Program-made: the position numbers and the translations under genes
From: an uncultured Bacteroidales bacterium
GTDB taxonomy: Bacteria; Bacteroidota; Bacteroidia; Bacteroidales; FEN-979
Assembly: GCA_903877385.1 (NCBI GenBank)
Contig: CAIRDP010000053.1
Coordinates: forward strand, 79,388-143,387
Direction: 5' to 3'
DNA: 64,000 nucleotides
Notes under the pieces: generated by a model
Seen by the model: only the letters and a program-made list of their open reading frames with translations
The model's database searches: none
What the model was told of the DNA's origin: nothing
Shown here: positions 36,433 to 44,945 of the stretch, piece by piece
Layout of the letters: each line of letters opens with the position of its first letter
How positions within the stretch are numbered: position 1 is the stretch's first letter

Positions 36433-37590
36433 ATGGAAAATACATTCCTAAGGTTCAGGACCATTTTTATGGTCATGGCCTTATTGATGGCAATCCAGGC
36501 TTGCCTGAACGCCCAAAACAAAATCGATAGCCTGACCGATGAGTTGAAAACCGAAATATTTACGAAGCTGAAGCATTTTACATTTGGGTTTTATGTGGAT
36601 GCCTATTATAACGGGACCATTAACAGCAGGAGTGACACTTCAAACGTGGTGCCTTTCGCAAGCAACTGCCCTGTTCAAAACCAAATCAGGATGAATGTCG
36701 CAGCCATCGAGATAGGTTATACTGCCGATAAGGTGAGGGGAGCGCTTGCACTTCAGTTCGGCGATGCTCCGAACCTGCTGGCTCTGCCGGAATCCCAGTT
36801 CATCAAAAACCTCAGGCAAGCCAATTTTGGATTTCATGTAAGTAAAAAATTATGGCTTGATTTTGGCTATTTTATTAATCCCGTGGGGTTGGAATCTACA
36901 TGGCCTGTCCTGAACGATCTGAGTACGGTGAGTATTGGCGGGTATTATGAACCGGGGAGCGTGCTGGGAGTAAAACTTACCTGGAATGCGTCTGATAAAT
37001 TCTGGGGAGGTATTATGTTTGGGAATCCTTACTCCCTAGCCTACCAGAAAAACACTCATATAGCTGCCCTTGTATTTGTTTATTATCAACCCATACCCAG
37101 GCTTACATTCAGTTATAATAATGTCTTTGGCAACCAGGCTCTGAAAAATGCACAGATCAACAACGACATTCTATACAATAACTTCATTATTCAGTATAAT
37201 CCGATCGATCCGGTTTTCTTCACCGGCCAGCTTGATTTTGCTGCACAAACCAACAGCCGGATGCCTCCCGATACCAATAAAATAGCGACCATGTTCTCAG
37301 GTCTGATCGAGGCAAAGTATGTTTTCCTGTCTAAGTTTGCTATCGTTGGGAGATATGAATTCTTCAATGACTATGATGGTTTTCTTTCAGGTCTGTATTT
37401 CTATAATAACAAGAGGCGTGGACTTCTTACTCAGGGATTTTCGGCCGGCTTCGAATTCAAGCCCATGAAAATAGGTTATATTCGACTGGAATACCGCCAT
37501 TTATATGCAGATTCAGGCAATAACATATTCCTGAGCGGGAATAGTGACCAGTTACAGTCTGTCGTTTTCACAACAGGAGTAAGATTCTGA
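36433..37590 (+). CDS. outer-membrane beta-barrel protein (BBP2/porin-like)
   Basis: The 385-residue protein has a signal peptide (residues about 12-27, ending CLNAQ) and a C-terminal aromatic residue after a final strand (SVVFTTGVRF), both typical of outer-membrane barrels. Alternating hydrophobic strands run through its length (FTFGFYVDAYYNG, LALQFGDAPN, IGYIRLEYRHLYA). The FGFYVDAYY and PVGLESTWP phrases resemble the BBP2-type porin family of Bacteroidota. It may form a diffusion channel; the neighbours suggest amines or amino acids, which is inference. Confidence 0.8.
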   Translation: MENTFLRFRTIFMVMALLMAIQACLNAQNKIDSLTDELKTEIFTKLKHFTFGFYVDAYYNGTINSRSDTSNVVPFASNCPVQNQIRMNVAAIEIGYTADKVRGALALQFGDAPNLLALPESQFIKNLRQANFGFHVSKKLWLDFGYFINPVGLESTWPVLNDLSTVSIGGYYEPGSVLGVKLTWNASDKFWGGIMFGNPYSLAYQKNTHIAALVFVYYQPIPRLTFSYNNVFGNQALKNAQINNDILYNNFIIQYNPIDPVFFTGQLDFAAQTNSRMPPDTNKIATMFSGLIEAKYVFLSKFAIVGRYEFFNDYDGFLSGLYFYNNKRRGLLTQGFSAGFEFKPMKIGYIRLEYRHLYADSGNNIFLSGNSDQLQSVVFTTGVRF

Positions 37591-37677
37591 AAATGATATT
37601 ATTAGAAAGCCCTATTAACATCGGGCTCAAGTGGCCAGTCTGGGAAAAACCAGGGTCCCCGACAACCTTCTGCAGGT

Positions 37678-39498
37678 TTATTCTTTAATGACCTTTCTCA
37701 CTTCAACTTTATCGTTATTCACGAGCCGGATGGTATAAACACCCTTTGCAAAACCACTCATGTCCAGTTGTGTTTTAGGGTTCATGGCCTGCTGAATTAA
37801 CACTTCCTGACCACTTACATCAAATACGGACAAGGTGCTGTTGCCAGCTGATTGCAATGTTTCGACTGTGAGGATATCTCTTACCGGGTTAGGGTAAATT
37901 TTAATTCCACCCTCACTATTGATGTTTTCTTTAACCCCAACCAGTATGGATTGCAGGCTGACCTGTTCTGAGTTGACAACTTCTTTGGTGGTTAAATCCT
38001 GTACCCATGCAACCAGTTCATAATCATTTACCAGATCGCCACCCCAGGTGGGATTGTATGTGAATGTTAAAGGAACCGTTACCTGGGTTGCGGTAGATAA
38101 ATCGACAGGGGTTCCTGTGGCATCAGGTGCCATGACCCGGCTTACAAATTCCAGGTGGGTTTGTTCCTGCCAGTTTACCATGATATGCGATTGAGTCAAC
38201 GCTAACTGCAATACCAGGTTACTGTTTGCAAAGGGAGTTTCCCCATACCTGTCAACAATAACGTTCAATGTATAGATATTGCCTGCCCTGTAGCCGTCGC
38301 CGATAGTGATTCCAAAGGCAGTTTTAAGGGCAAATTCTGAATTGTATATCGGTAAATATGATGTATACAGGCTGTGTGTATGATCTCCTCCCACAAGCTG
38401 TTTGATCCCGTCAAAAATGGCTGTGGGAAAACCGTTAATATTATAATAGGAGTTCCTCGCATTGGAAGCTGCATAGGCATAATTGTCGCCATTATGATTT
38501 TCCACCACTGATACCAACTGGCCGCTGTCAACAAGGTCATCGGCACCCATGGCCGCTCCCGGACAATACTGGCACCATGTACCTGTTCCGATTTCCAGCA
38601 GAACTCGCTGCTTATTATGAGTATAAGTATAAACCGTTTTTACAAGGGTGTCATTTGAATGATCCATGTCAGAGGCCAATGAAGTATAAAATTCCATTTT
38701 ATATATCGCCTGGGCTGAGGGGAATGTGAGCGCTGTAAAGTTTACGACAGCCGTATCCCATGAAGCCAGTGTTGACACAGTCTGGCTATTGGAATATATC
38801 TCACTGTTGGCATAATTATAAATTTTGCAGACTACATCAAACCCGGTTTCAGTATTTAATCCGGTGTTTTTTATTGTGGATGAAGGCGTTACCGGTACAG
38901 TATCCGGTAAATATTTTGCATTATTGATTGACATGGTCGACATATCGTGGTCAGGGGGAACTACAAGACTTACATCATCCACAAACATATTGTCGCCGTA
39001 CTGACTGTATCCTCTCAAAATTAGGTATATGGTTCCTGTAAGGCTGGCCGGAAGAAGATAGCTGTGTTTATACCATCCATCCACTGGGTTGTATCTTTGA
39101 ATCGTTGCCAACCACGTAGCCCCGGTCAAGCTGGCCGCGGAATTATAATAAACGCCGATACTGTCATTATAGATTGGCCAACCCGAATCGGCATATTGCC
39201 AGAAACTGAAAACATGTACTGATGAACCGGTAAACGTCAAAGGGGGAGAAACCAGCAAAGCATTCGCTCCGGCCAGATCGTCATAACTATTATATTCAGC
39301 CATGCCTGCTCCGCTGTGCGGGGTGCAAGTTGGGTCCACGCCGGCTGTAACCCGTTTCCACAATCCGGAGCCTCCAACCTGGATGTTCTGCCATCCGGCA
39401 GGAGGAAAAGTTGTTCCGTCAAAACTTTCGCTTAAGGTTTGTGCCCATCCTGAGAAGATAAAGCCCAGTGAAAATAGGACCAAATAAATCTTTTTCAT
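37678..39498 (-). CDS. cleaved-adhesin and Omp28-like protein with T9SS sorting domain
   Basis: A 606-residue exported protein: signal peptide (IYLVLFSLGFIFSGWAQ), then an N-terminal cleaved-adhesin-type jelly roll (about 20-190; SESFDGTTFPPAGWQNIQ, FVDDVSLVVPPDHD). Next comes an Omp28-like thioredoxin-fold domain (about 300-410) with VLLEIGTGTWCQYCPGAA, which contains a CxxC pair, and INGFPTAIFDG carrying the cis-proline. The end is a T9SS type A sorting domain (IKIYPNPVRDILTVE, FAKGVYTIRLV). Such proteins sit on the cell surface or are released; the CQYC pair could form a disulfide of structural or redox use. Confidence 0.87.
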   Translation of the reverse strand: MKKIYLVLFSLGFIFSGWAQTLSESFDGTTFPPAGWQNIQVGGSGLWKRVTAGVDPTCTPHSGAGMAEYNSYDDLAGANALLVSPPLTFTGSSVHVFSFWQYADSGWPIYNDSIGVYYNSAASLTGATWLATIQRYNPVDGWYKHSYLLPASLTGTIYLILRGYSQYGDNMFVDDVSLVVPPDHDMSTMSINNAKYLPDTVPVTPSSTIKNTGLNTETGFDVVCKIYNYANSEIYSNSQTVSTLASWDTAVVNFTALTFPSAQAIYKMEFYTSLASDMDHSNDTLVKTVYTYTHNKQRVLLEIGTGTWCQYCPGAAMGADDLVDSGQLVSVVENHNGDNYAYAASNARNSYYNINGFPTAIFDGIKQLVGGDHTHSLYTSYLPIYNSEFALKTAFGITIGDGYRAGNIYTLNVIVDRYGETPFANSNLVLQLALTQSHIMVNWQEQTHLEFVSRVMAPDATGTPVDLSTATQVTVPLTFTYNPTWGGDLVNDYELVAWVQDLTTKEVVNSEQVSLQSILVGVKENINSEGGIKIYPNPVRDILTVETLQSAGNSTLSVFDVSGQEVLIQQAMNPKTQLDMSGFAKGVYTIRLVNNDKVEVRKVIKE

Positions 39499-39858
39499 TT
39501 TTTTATGTTTTAAAATTTCTCTTCTTGTAATGATTTTCCAAATAATCGAATCCCGAACTGAAAGGTTTTCGAATAGTGGTGCAAATTAATCATTTTATCT
39601 ACCTCATCCATAAAAATTCATTCTTTTTCTCATGTTTGGGGATGCCGGGCGGATTATACAGGTTATCAGGTTTATACAAAGCTATCCGGATTCCTAAAGG
39701 GGTCAGGGCACTATCCCGAAAATCCGGAACGTAGAAAACGAAATAATTTTTCAGACAACCAAAATGAATTTTAAAGATCAATAAAACAGATGGCCTGCAA
39801 AAGGTAATTGTCCATCAGAAAAATACAAGAACCAAAAGTCATTTCTCAAAAGTGAAAA

Positions 39859-41187
39859 ATGAAAACAACCGCATTTTCTATATTAATGGTAATTGCCGTT
39901 TTAAATAGTTACACACAGAATTATCGGATTATTTTTGCAGGAACAGGTGCGAGCACAAGCATTGATTCCGTGAAAATTGAGAACCTGTCACAATGTACAA
40001 GTATGAGCCTTGGAGGATCAGATACACTAATTCTTGCATCATCCGTTGGGATTAATGAGGAATCCCATCCAAATGATTACCGTTTGAATATTTATCCGAA
40101 TCCTTCCTCTGGATATTGTTCTGCTGAATTTGAGGCCAATTCATCAGGTAATGTATCCATCCTGTTGTACGATATTTCGGGGAAAATGGTCCTCCAAAAA
40201 AAAGAATTCATAAATGAAGGCCCTCAGATGTTTGTTATGCATGGGATTCATGCAGGCGTGTACAACCTGAACATTGAATCAACAGGATATTTGTATACGG
40301 CGAAACTGATCAGCACTGCATCTTTTCCGGATCAACCCGCAGCAGTGAACATAGAACCTTCAGGCGGTACAAAGATGGGACATTATTTATTGGGACCAAC
40401 AACCCTGAAAGATTCCAGGAAAATCAAATCATTAATCTACATGCAGTACAATGCCGGCGACACACTTAAGCTTACAGGAAAATCAGGAATTTACAGAACT
40501 GTCAGTATGCTTATTCCAAATCAAAGCCAGACTGTAACTTTCAATTTCGTACAATGCACCGATGCCGACAGCAATCATTATGCGGTTATTCAGATTGGTT
40601 CGCAACTATGGATGCAGGAAAACCTGAAAACGACCAAATACCGGGACGGGTCGGATATTCCCAATGTGACTGACAGTGCTGCCTGGGGGAATCTCAGCAC
40701 AGGGGCATGGTGTGATTATCATAATCTTCCTTCCGAAGGGGAGTATTACGGTCACCTTTACAATTTTTATGCGGTCGCCGATACCCGTAATATCTGCCCG
40801 TTAGGATGGCATGTAGCATCTAACCATGAATGGAACGTAATTGAGAAGTTTCTTGACCCCACTGTTGATACAAACGCTCTTGGTGGTACGGGCCACCTGA
40901 TCGGAAGGATTTTAAAAAAAGGCTGTGTTACCCGTTGGGAATACATGGATTCAACCTACGGGTTGAATGCTGTGGGGTTTACTGCCCTCTGTACAAATTA
41001 CAGGACTGCAACCGGTTCATGGAGCCTGGCGCCGGATAACAATCACGATGGTAGCTTCTGGACTGCAACATCTCATGATGCCAATTCAGCATGGTTTCGC
41101 AGCCTGCGCTGGTGTTACAACGACATTTATTCTCTGTTTTCCTACAAAAGAGGCGGATCTTCAGTGAGATGCATCAAGGATAATTAA
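39859..41187 (+). CDS. FISUMP-domain secreted protein with an internal T9SS-like domain
   Basis: The 442-residue protein has a signal peptide (ending NSYTQ) and a short repeat typical of this group (IIFAGTGASTSIDSVKIENL). A T9SS-sorting-like beta sandwich lies in the middle (about 74-150; LNIYPNPSSGYCSAEFEANS, VSILLYDISGKMVLQ) instead of at the end. The C-terminal FISUMP domain (about 235-442) shows IQIGSQLWMQENLKTTKYRD, YNFYAVADTRNICPLGWHVA and the terminal SSVRCIKDN. The internal position of the sorting-like fold means it may be a structural module here. The gene abuts a FISUMP remnant on the opposite strand. Confidence 0.87.
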   Translation: MKTTAFSILMVIAVLNSYTQNYRIIFAGTGASTSIDSVKIENLSQCTSMSLGGSDTLILASSVGINEESHPNDYRLNIYPNPSSGYCSAEFEANSSGNVSILLYDISGKMVLQKKEFINEGPQMFVMHGIHAGVYNLNIESTGYLYTAKLISTASFPDQPAAVNIEPSGGTKMGHYLLGPTTLKDSRKIKSLIYMQYNAGDTLKLTGKSGIYRTVSMLIPNQSQTVTFNFVQCTDADSNHYAVIQIGSQLWMQENLKTTKYRDGSDIPNVTDSAAWGNLSTGAWCDYHNLPSEGEYYGHLYNFYAVADTRNICPLGWHVASNHEWNVIEKFLDPTVDTNALGGTGHLIGRILKKGCVTRWEYMDSTYGLNAVGFTALCTNYRTATGSWSLAPDNNHDGSFWTATSHDANSAWFRSLRWCYNDIYSLFSYKRGGSSVRCIKDN

Positions 41188-41313
41188 TCAGTCTTTCACG
41201 CAGCGCACCCACAGGCCCTGGCTCCAGAGGGTTGTCATCCTGTAAACCCCGCGGAAATGCCAATAGAGTTTAACATCTTTGGCCGATCGTAATTGAACAG
41301 TTCTATAGTTGTA
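41188..41313 (-). pseudogene. remnant of a FISUMP gene (last 41 codons)
   Basis: On the minus strand an open frame of 41 codons ends in TGA (complement of 41188-41190). It reads VQLRSAKDVKLYWHFRGVYR followed by MTTLWSQGLWVRCVKD, the characteristic FISUMP C-terminus. A TAA in frame closes it upstream and no start or earlier domain is present. It lies one base past the stop of the intact FISUMP gene on the plus strand, so the two FISUMP sequences face each other tail to tail. Confidence 0.75.
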
Positions 41314-41397
41314 TTATCAAACTTATAAGATGGTCATCATAAATTGGCGTAATGAGGCCAGATGCTCCTGCTTGTCCGGGTTATTACACGAACTTCT

Positions 41398-41905
41398 TTA
41401 AAGTTTAAACGGTAATGTAAAATAAAATGTACTTCCTTTTCCCTCCTCACTTTCGATCCAAAATTTACCGCCGTGCTTTTCGATGAACTCCTTGCAAATT
41501 ATTAATCCCAACCCGGTACTTGGTTCTTTATCAGTTCCCTTTCGGTTTGTGTTCATATCAAGCCGAAAAACATTACCAATCATTTCTTTACTCATCCCTA
41601 TGCCTGAATCCTTAATGGAAATCCCGACCCATCCATCGGTCATTGGTTTTGCAGTTACACAAATCTTCCCTGCGGGCTATATTAAACAAACGCAGTGCAG
41701 CATCCGAAACCATTGTGATTTGCCCTTGTAAATCGGTGACCGTGACATCATCAGGCGAAGCATTGAGAATGGTGTGATAAAGTTCCCCTCTGTTTTGCAA
41801 ATCGAGAATATCCTTTTTATACAATGCCATCAGATCATTATGTTCTGCTTGCAATAAGTTCAACTCATCAATGAGTTCCTCTTTAGTACTGGCTTGATAA
41901 TTCAT
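41398..41905 (-). pseudogene. PAS-histidine kinase with internal deletion and frame break
   Basis: The start encodes a coiled segment and the first strands of a PAS domain (GELYHTILNASPDDVTVTDL, QGQITMVSDAALRLFNI). At about 41645 the frame changes and the sequence continues straight into the ATP-binding domain of a histidine kinase (DGWVGISIKDSGIGMSKEM, then GTDKEPSTGLGLIICKEFIE) and ends normally at SEEGKGSTFYFTLPF. The rest of PAS, the whole HisKA dimerisation domain with its histidine and the N-box are missing. A normal member would be several hundred residues; the two pieces total under 180. The gene is dead as a kinase. Confidence 0.8.
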
Positions 41906-41963
41906 TTCAGCCTCATTTTCAATTACTAAAATCAGGGTAAATAACGTCTTATGCCATAGGTAG

Positions 41964-42062
41964 TTAGATGTTAGTTTTGATAACCCCTGCCATGATAAAC
42001 ATGCCGGCTAATATTACCTGTGCAATCCACAGTATAATATTCAGAACTTTTGTGTTGTTCAT
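41964..42062 (-). pseudogene. N-terminal fragment of a DoxX-like membrane protein
   Basis: A 32-codon frame (start ATG complement 42060-42062) encodes MNNTKVLNIILWIAQVILAG followed by MFIMAGVIKTNI and a stop. This resembles the first helix of DoxX-like proteins, which are normally 110-140 residues long with four helices. It lies 19 bases behind the NmrA-like reductase in the same direction, an arrangement common for intact DoxX genes. The remaining three quarters is absent and the broken kinase starts about 58 bases further on. Confidence 0.6.
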
Positions 42063-42081
42063 AGTTTTTGTCTTTTCGATG

Positions 42082-42951
42082 TTATTCGTTGATACCGTAT
42101 ACTGTTTGAAGAAATGCTTTCAGAGAAATAGGTTTCCGGCCAAGCAATGATTCCAGTGTTGTGCCCGGAAGATTAAACTCGTCCCGCCTGATGGCTTCAG
42201 CAAACGCTGCCGTGAATCCCACATACATTTCAGGAACCCCTGCTTTGATAAGCTGTTCAGTATATACTTCCTTTGGGGGGTCGAGGTAAGGAATTTTCCT
42301 GCCTGATATTTCCGAAAGAATATTTGCAACATCCGCAAAGGAATATGATATGCCGGATGAAAGGGAATACTCCCTATTGGTGTGGCCTTCCGTTGTAAGC
42401 ACGTGAGTAGCAGCCTCGGCTATATCGATGCGAGCAGCAAACGGAGTCTTACCGCTTCCTGAAGGGAAGAAAACACCGGTCTCAGGCAGTTTTTCCCCTA
42501 AAAACATCGGGATACATTCAGCATAGAGATTGTTTTTAAGGATGGTATAAGACATTCCTGACTTTTTAATCTGGTTTTCGGCTTTAACATGACCGTCGGC
42601 AATAAAGGCAATGGCAGAATTAAGCGGGTCATTAATGTCGGCACTGGTATATACTATATGTTTAACACCTGCCTTCTGGGCTGCATTGATGGCATTTACA
42701 TGCTGTCCTCCCCTGTCGTTCATATCATTGGAAGAGATAAGCAACACCTTTTCAATGCCGGTAAATGCTTTCACCATTGAATCAAAATCAGTGTAATCCC
42801 CGGTTCTTATATCTATTCCTTTGGCAGCAAGATCCGTCGCTTTATCTTTATCCCTTGCCATTGCAGCAATGCTGCTGGATGGTATTTTTTTCAAAAGAAA
42901 GTCAATGGCCGCTTTCCCAAAATGTCCTGTTGAACCTGTTACAAGTATCAT
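42082..42951 (-). CDS. NmrA-like/QorB-type NAD(P)-dependent reductase
   Basis: The 289-residue protein is an atypical short-chain dehydrogenase with the N-terminal nucleotide motif TGSTGHFGKAAIDFL (residues 5-19), a strand ending RTGDYTDFDSM, and VLLISSNDMNDRGGQHVNAI, as in QorB-type NAD(P)H:quinone oxidoreductases and NmrA-like sensors. It lacks the classical Tyr-x3-Lys catalytic pair in the usual place, as does the group. It may reduce quinones or sense the redox state of NADP. It is transcribed divergently from a small membrane protein and has a DoxX fragment behind it. Confidence 0.88.
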   Translation of the reverse strand: MILVTGSTGHFGKAAIDFLLKKIPSSSIAAMARDKDKATDLAAKGIDIRTGDYTDFDSMVKAFTGIEKVLLISSNDMNDRGGQHVNAINAAQKAGVKHIVYTSADINDPLNSAIAFIADGHVKAENQIKKSGMSYTILKNNLYAECIPMFLGEKLPETGVFFPSGSGKTPFAARIDIAEAATHVLTTEGHTNREYSLSSGISYSFADVANILSEISGRKIPYLDPPKEVYTEQLIKAGVPEMYVGFTAAFAEAIRRDEFNLPGTTLESLLGRKPISLKAFLQTVYGINE

Positions 42952-43049
42952 ATTTCTATTTTTTAATATGTGATTGGACTAAATTAATTTGATTATGCAA
43001 AACAAAGTACGTCTAAATAATCCAAAATAGAACCTCCGAACATAAATTC

Positions 43050-43057
43050 TATATTTG
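43050..43057 (+). promoter_or_regulatory. Bacteroidota -7 box (TATATTTG)
   Basis: TATATTTG matches TAnnTTTG. The first in-frame ATG (43062) lies only four bases after the box and would be at or before the transcription start, so translation probably begins at the ATG at 43080. Confidence 0.6.
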
Positions 43058-43079
43058 CAAAATGCTTAATCACATAAAG

Positions 43080-43397
43080 ATGACAAACATGAAATGGTAT
43101 CACTATGTAGCAACATTTTTTGCCGGAGCATTTCTGGTAAATGCACTTCCCCATTTTTTTCATGGCATTTCAGGAGACCCATTCCCGACCCCTTTTTCAC
43201 ATCCTGCCGGTAAAGGACTTTCTTCCCCATTTGTAAATGTTTTATGGGGTTGCTTTAACCTTGTCGTCGGATATGTTTTGTTATCAGTAAGTAAAACATC
43301 TGCCAAAAACAAACTTTCAATGCTCGTTTTGTTTTTGGCAGTTTTGGCGATCTCAATACAAATGAGTTTAACTTTTGTGGATAAGGTTAAATTCTAA
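43080..43397 (+). CDS. small membrane protein of unknown function
   Basis: A 105-residue protein with three likely helices (WYHYVATFFAGAFLVNALPH, VLWGCFNLVVGYVLLSV and LVLFLAVLAISIQMSLTF). The N-terminal helix contains a LPHFFHGISGDPFPTPF stretch with His, Phe and Pro residues that looks conserved, but I do not recognise a named family. The start at 43080 is chosen because the upstream ATG at 43062 is too close to the -7 box; the ATG at 43089 is also possible. It is divergent from the NmrA-like gene. Confidence 0.65.
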   Translation: MTNMKWYHYVATFFAGAFLVNALPHFFHGISGDPFPTPFSHPAGKGLSSPFVNVLWGCFNLVVGYVLLSVSKTSAKNKLSMLVLFLAVLAISIQMSLTFVDKVKF

Positions 43398-43492
43398 AGC
43401 CAATATCAGTTCAAGAACTTTTTGCTTACAAAAAAGCAGGTCAGTTATTTTGGTGAATACCTTCATCCTGAATTATATTCCTGTACCAGATG

Positions 43493-44692
43493 TTAAAAAC
43501 CACCTGCCTGGCCGGCAAGCCTGTCGTGTTTTGATGTATGTACGTTGGTGAAGCGTTTTACTTCTTTAGCGGGATCAAACATATAACGGAGAGTGGCATG
43601 AGTCTTAACAACCGGTATGTCGAGAAGGCGGTAGATCTTGTTCACGGTCACATTGTAATCTCCAACCCAGGACATGTCAAGATATTTTATCCCATGCTTT
43701 TTAAGGGAGTCAACCATGGTAAGGAACAACACCCCTGTAACCCCCGACCGCTGGTAATCGGGAACAACGGCTGTAAGAAGCTGCCTTGCCCTGGTAATGG
43801 TCCCGGTGTTTTTATACCATAGGAATTTTATAATGTTGGGCAGATTAAGTTTCCCGTTACCAAGCTTTTTCAGGACCTGGTTCACATCCGGAAATACCAC
43901 TACAAGGGCAACGGGCCGGTCCTGGTCGTAAACGAACCAGATGAATTCCTGGTTTATAATTGCCTTTGCCTTCTTCATGATCTTCTCGATCTCGGAATAA
44001 TCCAGGGGGGTATAATCCTCGTGGAAATCGGCCCATACGGCATTATATACAGTACAGATGTCGTTCAGGTACTTCTCCTTTTTGCTGAAATCGAAATGCT
44101 CGAGCCGGAACTTTTCTTTCAGGTGCATTGAAAATTTGACCTGGCGTTCGGGAAATGGTTTGGCAAGATCAGCCTCGTATGAGAATTGTTCGAAATACGT
44201 TTTAAACCCGTAAGCATCGAAAAGTTCCCTGTAATATGGAAAGTTATATGGCATTCCGTATACCGGCTGTGTAAAGCCTTTGATGAGCAGTCCCCAGTAT
44301 GTCAGGTTCTCGCCGAAAGTTATTGGGCCGTCCATGGCTTCCATCCCCTTTGCTTTCAACCATTCGCGGCAGGCATCGAACAGAATGAAGGCGGCCTGGT
44401 TGTCGTTCACGCATTCGAAGAAACCCAGCCCGCCTGTCGGTTGTTCGGTTTTTGCAGCCTTGCCGCGGTTGTAGAATGCGGCGACCCTGCCAAGCAATCT
44501 GCCTTCAACATCCTTTAAAACCCATCGTATTGCCTCGCCGTCTTTGAAAAGTATGTTGCCTGCAGGATTGAAAACGTCTTCTATGTCGGCGTCCAGCGGA
44601 CAAACCCAGTTTCCATCATTCCTGTAAAGTTCTTTCGCGACCCGGTAAAACTCCTGCTTCCCCGGCTTGTCTGTTACTTCGAACAGTTTCAT
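43493..44692 (-). CDS. GNAT-fold N-acetyltransferase-like protein (YghO-like)
   Basis: The 399-residue soluble protein resembles a group of long acyltransferase-fold proteins. Recognisable parts are the N-terminal LYRNDGNWVCPLDADIEDVF, AIRWVLKDVEGRLLGRVAAF (beta-strand pair), and the C-terminal GNAT core: FVYDQDRPVALVVVFPDVNQ, VVPDYQRSGVTGVLFLTMVD carrying an acetyl-CoA loop-like Q-R-S-G-V-T-G, then KYLDMSWVGDYNVTVNKIYR. No substrate is known for the group. It is alone and convergent to no close neighbour. Confidence 0.75.
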   Translation of the reverse strand: MKLFEVTDKPGKQEFYRVAKELYRNDGNWVCPLDADIEDVFNPAGNILFKDGEAIRWVLKDVEGRLLGRVAAFYNRGKAAKTEQPTGGLGFFECVNDNQAAFILFDACREWLKAKGMEAMDGPITFGENLTYWGLLIKGFTQPVYGMPYNFPYYRELFDAYGFKTYFEQFSYEADLAKPFPERQVKFSMHLKEKFRLEHFDFSKKEKYLNDICTVYNAVWADFHEDYTPLDYSEIEKIMKKAKAIINQEFIWFVYDQDRPVALVVVFPDVNQVLKKLGNGKLNLPNIIKFLWYKNTGTITRARQLLTAVVPDYQRSGVTGVLFLTMVDSLKKHGIKYLDMSWVGDYNVTVNKIYRLLDIPVVKTHATLRYMFDPAKEVKRFTNVHTSKHDRLAGQAGGF

Positions 44693-44872
44693 GTACTATA
44701 GATAGGTTCAATCGAAGCCAAAATTAAACTAGTTTTTATTCCTTTTAAAGATATTCTTTAAAAGAAATCATTTAGGCAGGAGTGAAACACTTCAGAAAAT
44801 CAATAGGAACAAGGGAATTGATTGGATAAAACGAAAGCTTTGACAAATAAATCTTTCCGGGTTAATTAATTG

Positions 44873-44921
44873 CACTGGCCACTGTCAGTGTCCACCTTCT
44901 GCCGATTTTTATTGCTCACAA
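44873..44921 (+). repeat. interspersed repeat, partial copy A (direct)
   Basis: The first half of the approximately 110-bp interspersed repeat: CTGTCAGTGTCCACCTTCTG CCGATTTTTATTG. The right half (the ATCAATAAAA arm and the GAAGGCTGG end) is missing. It lies just upstream of the FAD reductase gene. Confidence 0.55.
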
Positions 44922-44945
44922 AGCATCAGAGTAATTTATATAATA

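Noticed and set aside
37606..37632. Possible terminator hairpin (AGCCC...GGGCT) between convergent genes
   Set aside because: The stem is only five base pairs and no T-run follows; evidence is too weak.
41398..41643. Stand-alone 81-residue ATPase-domain protein
   Set aside because: It has only the end of a HATPase domain and begins inside a frame break with the PAS fragment upstream, so it is treated as part of one pseudogene.
43062..43079. ATG at 43062 as start of the small membrane protein
   Set aside because: It lies four bases after a perfect -7 box, at or before the expected transcription start; the ATG at 43080 fits better.
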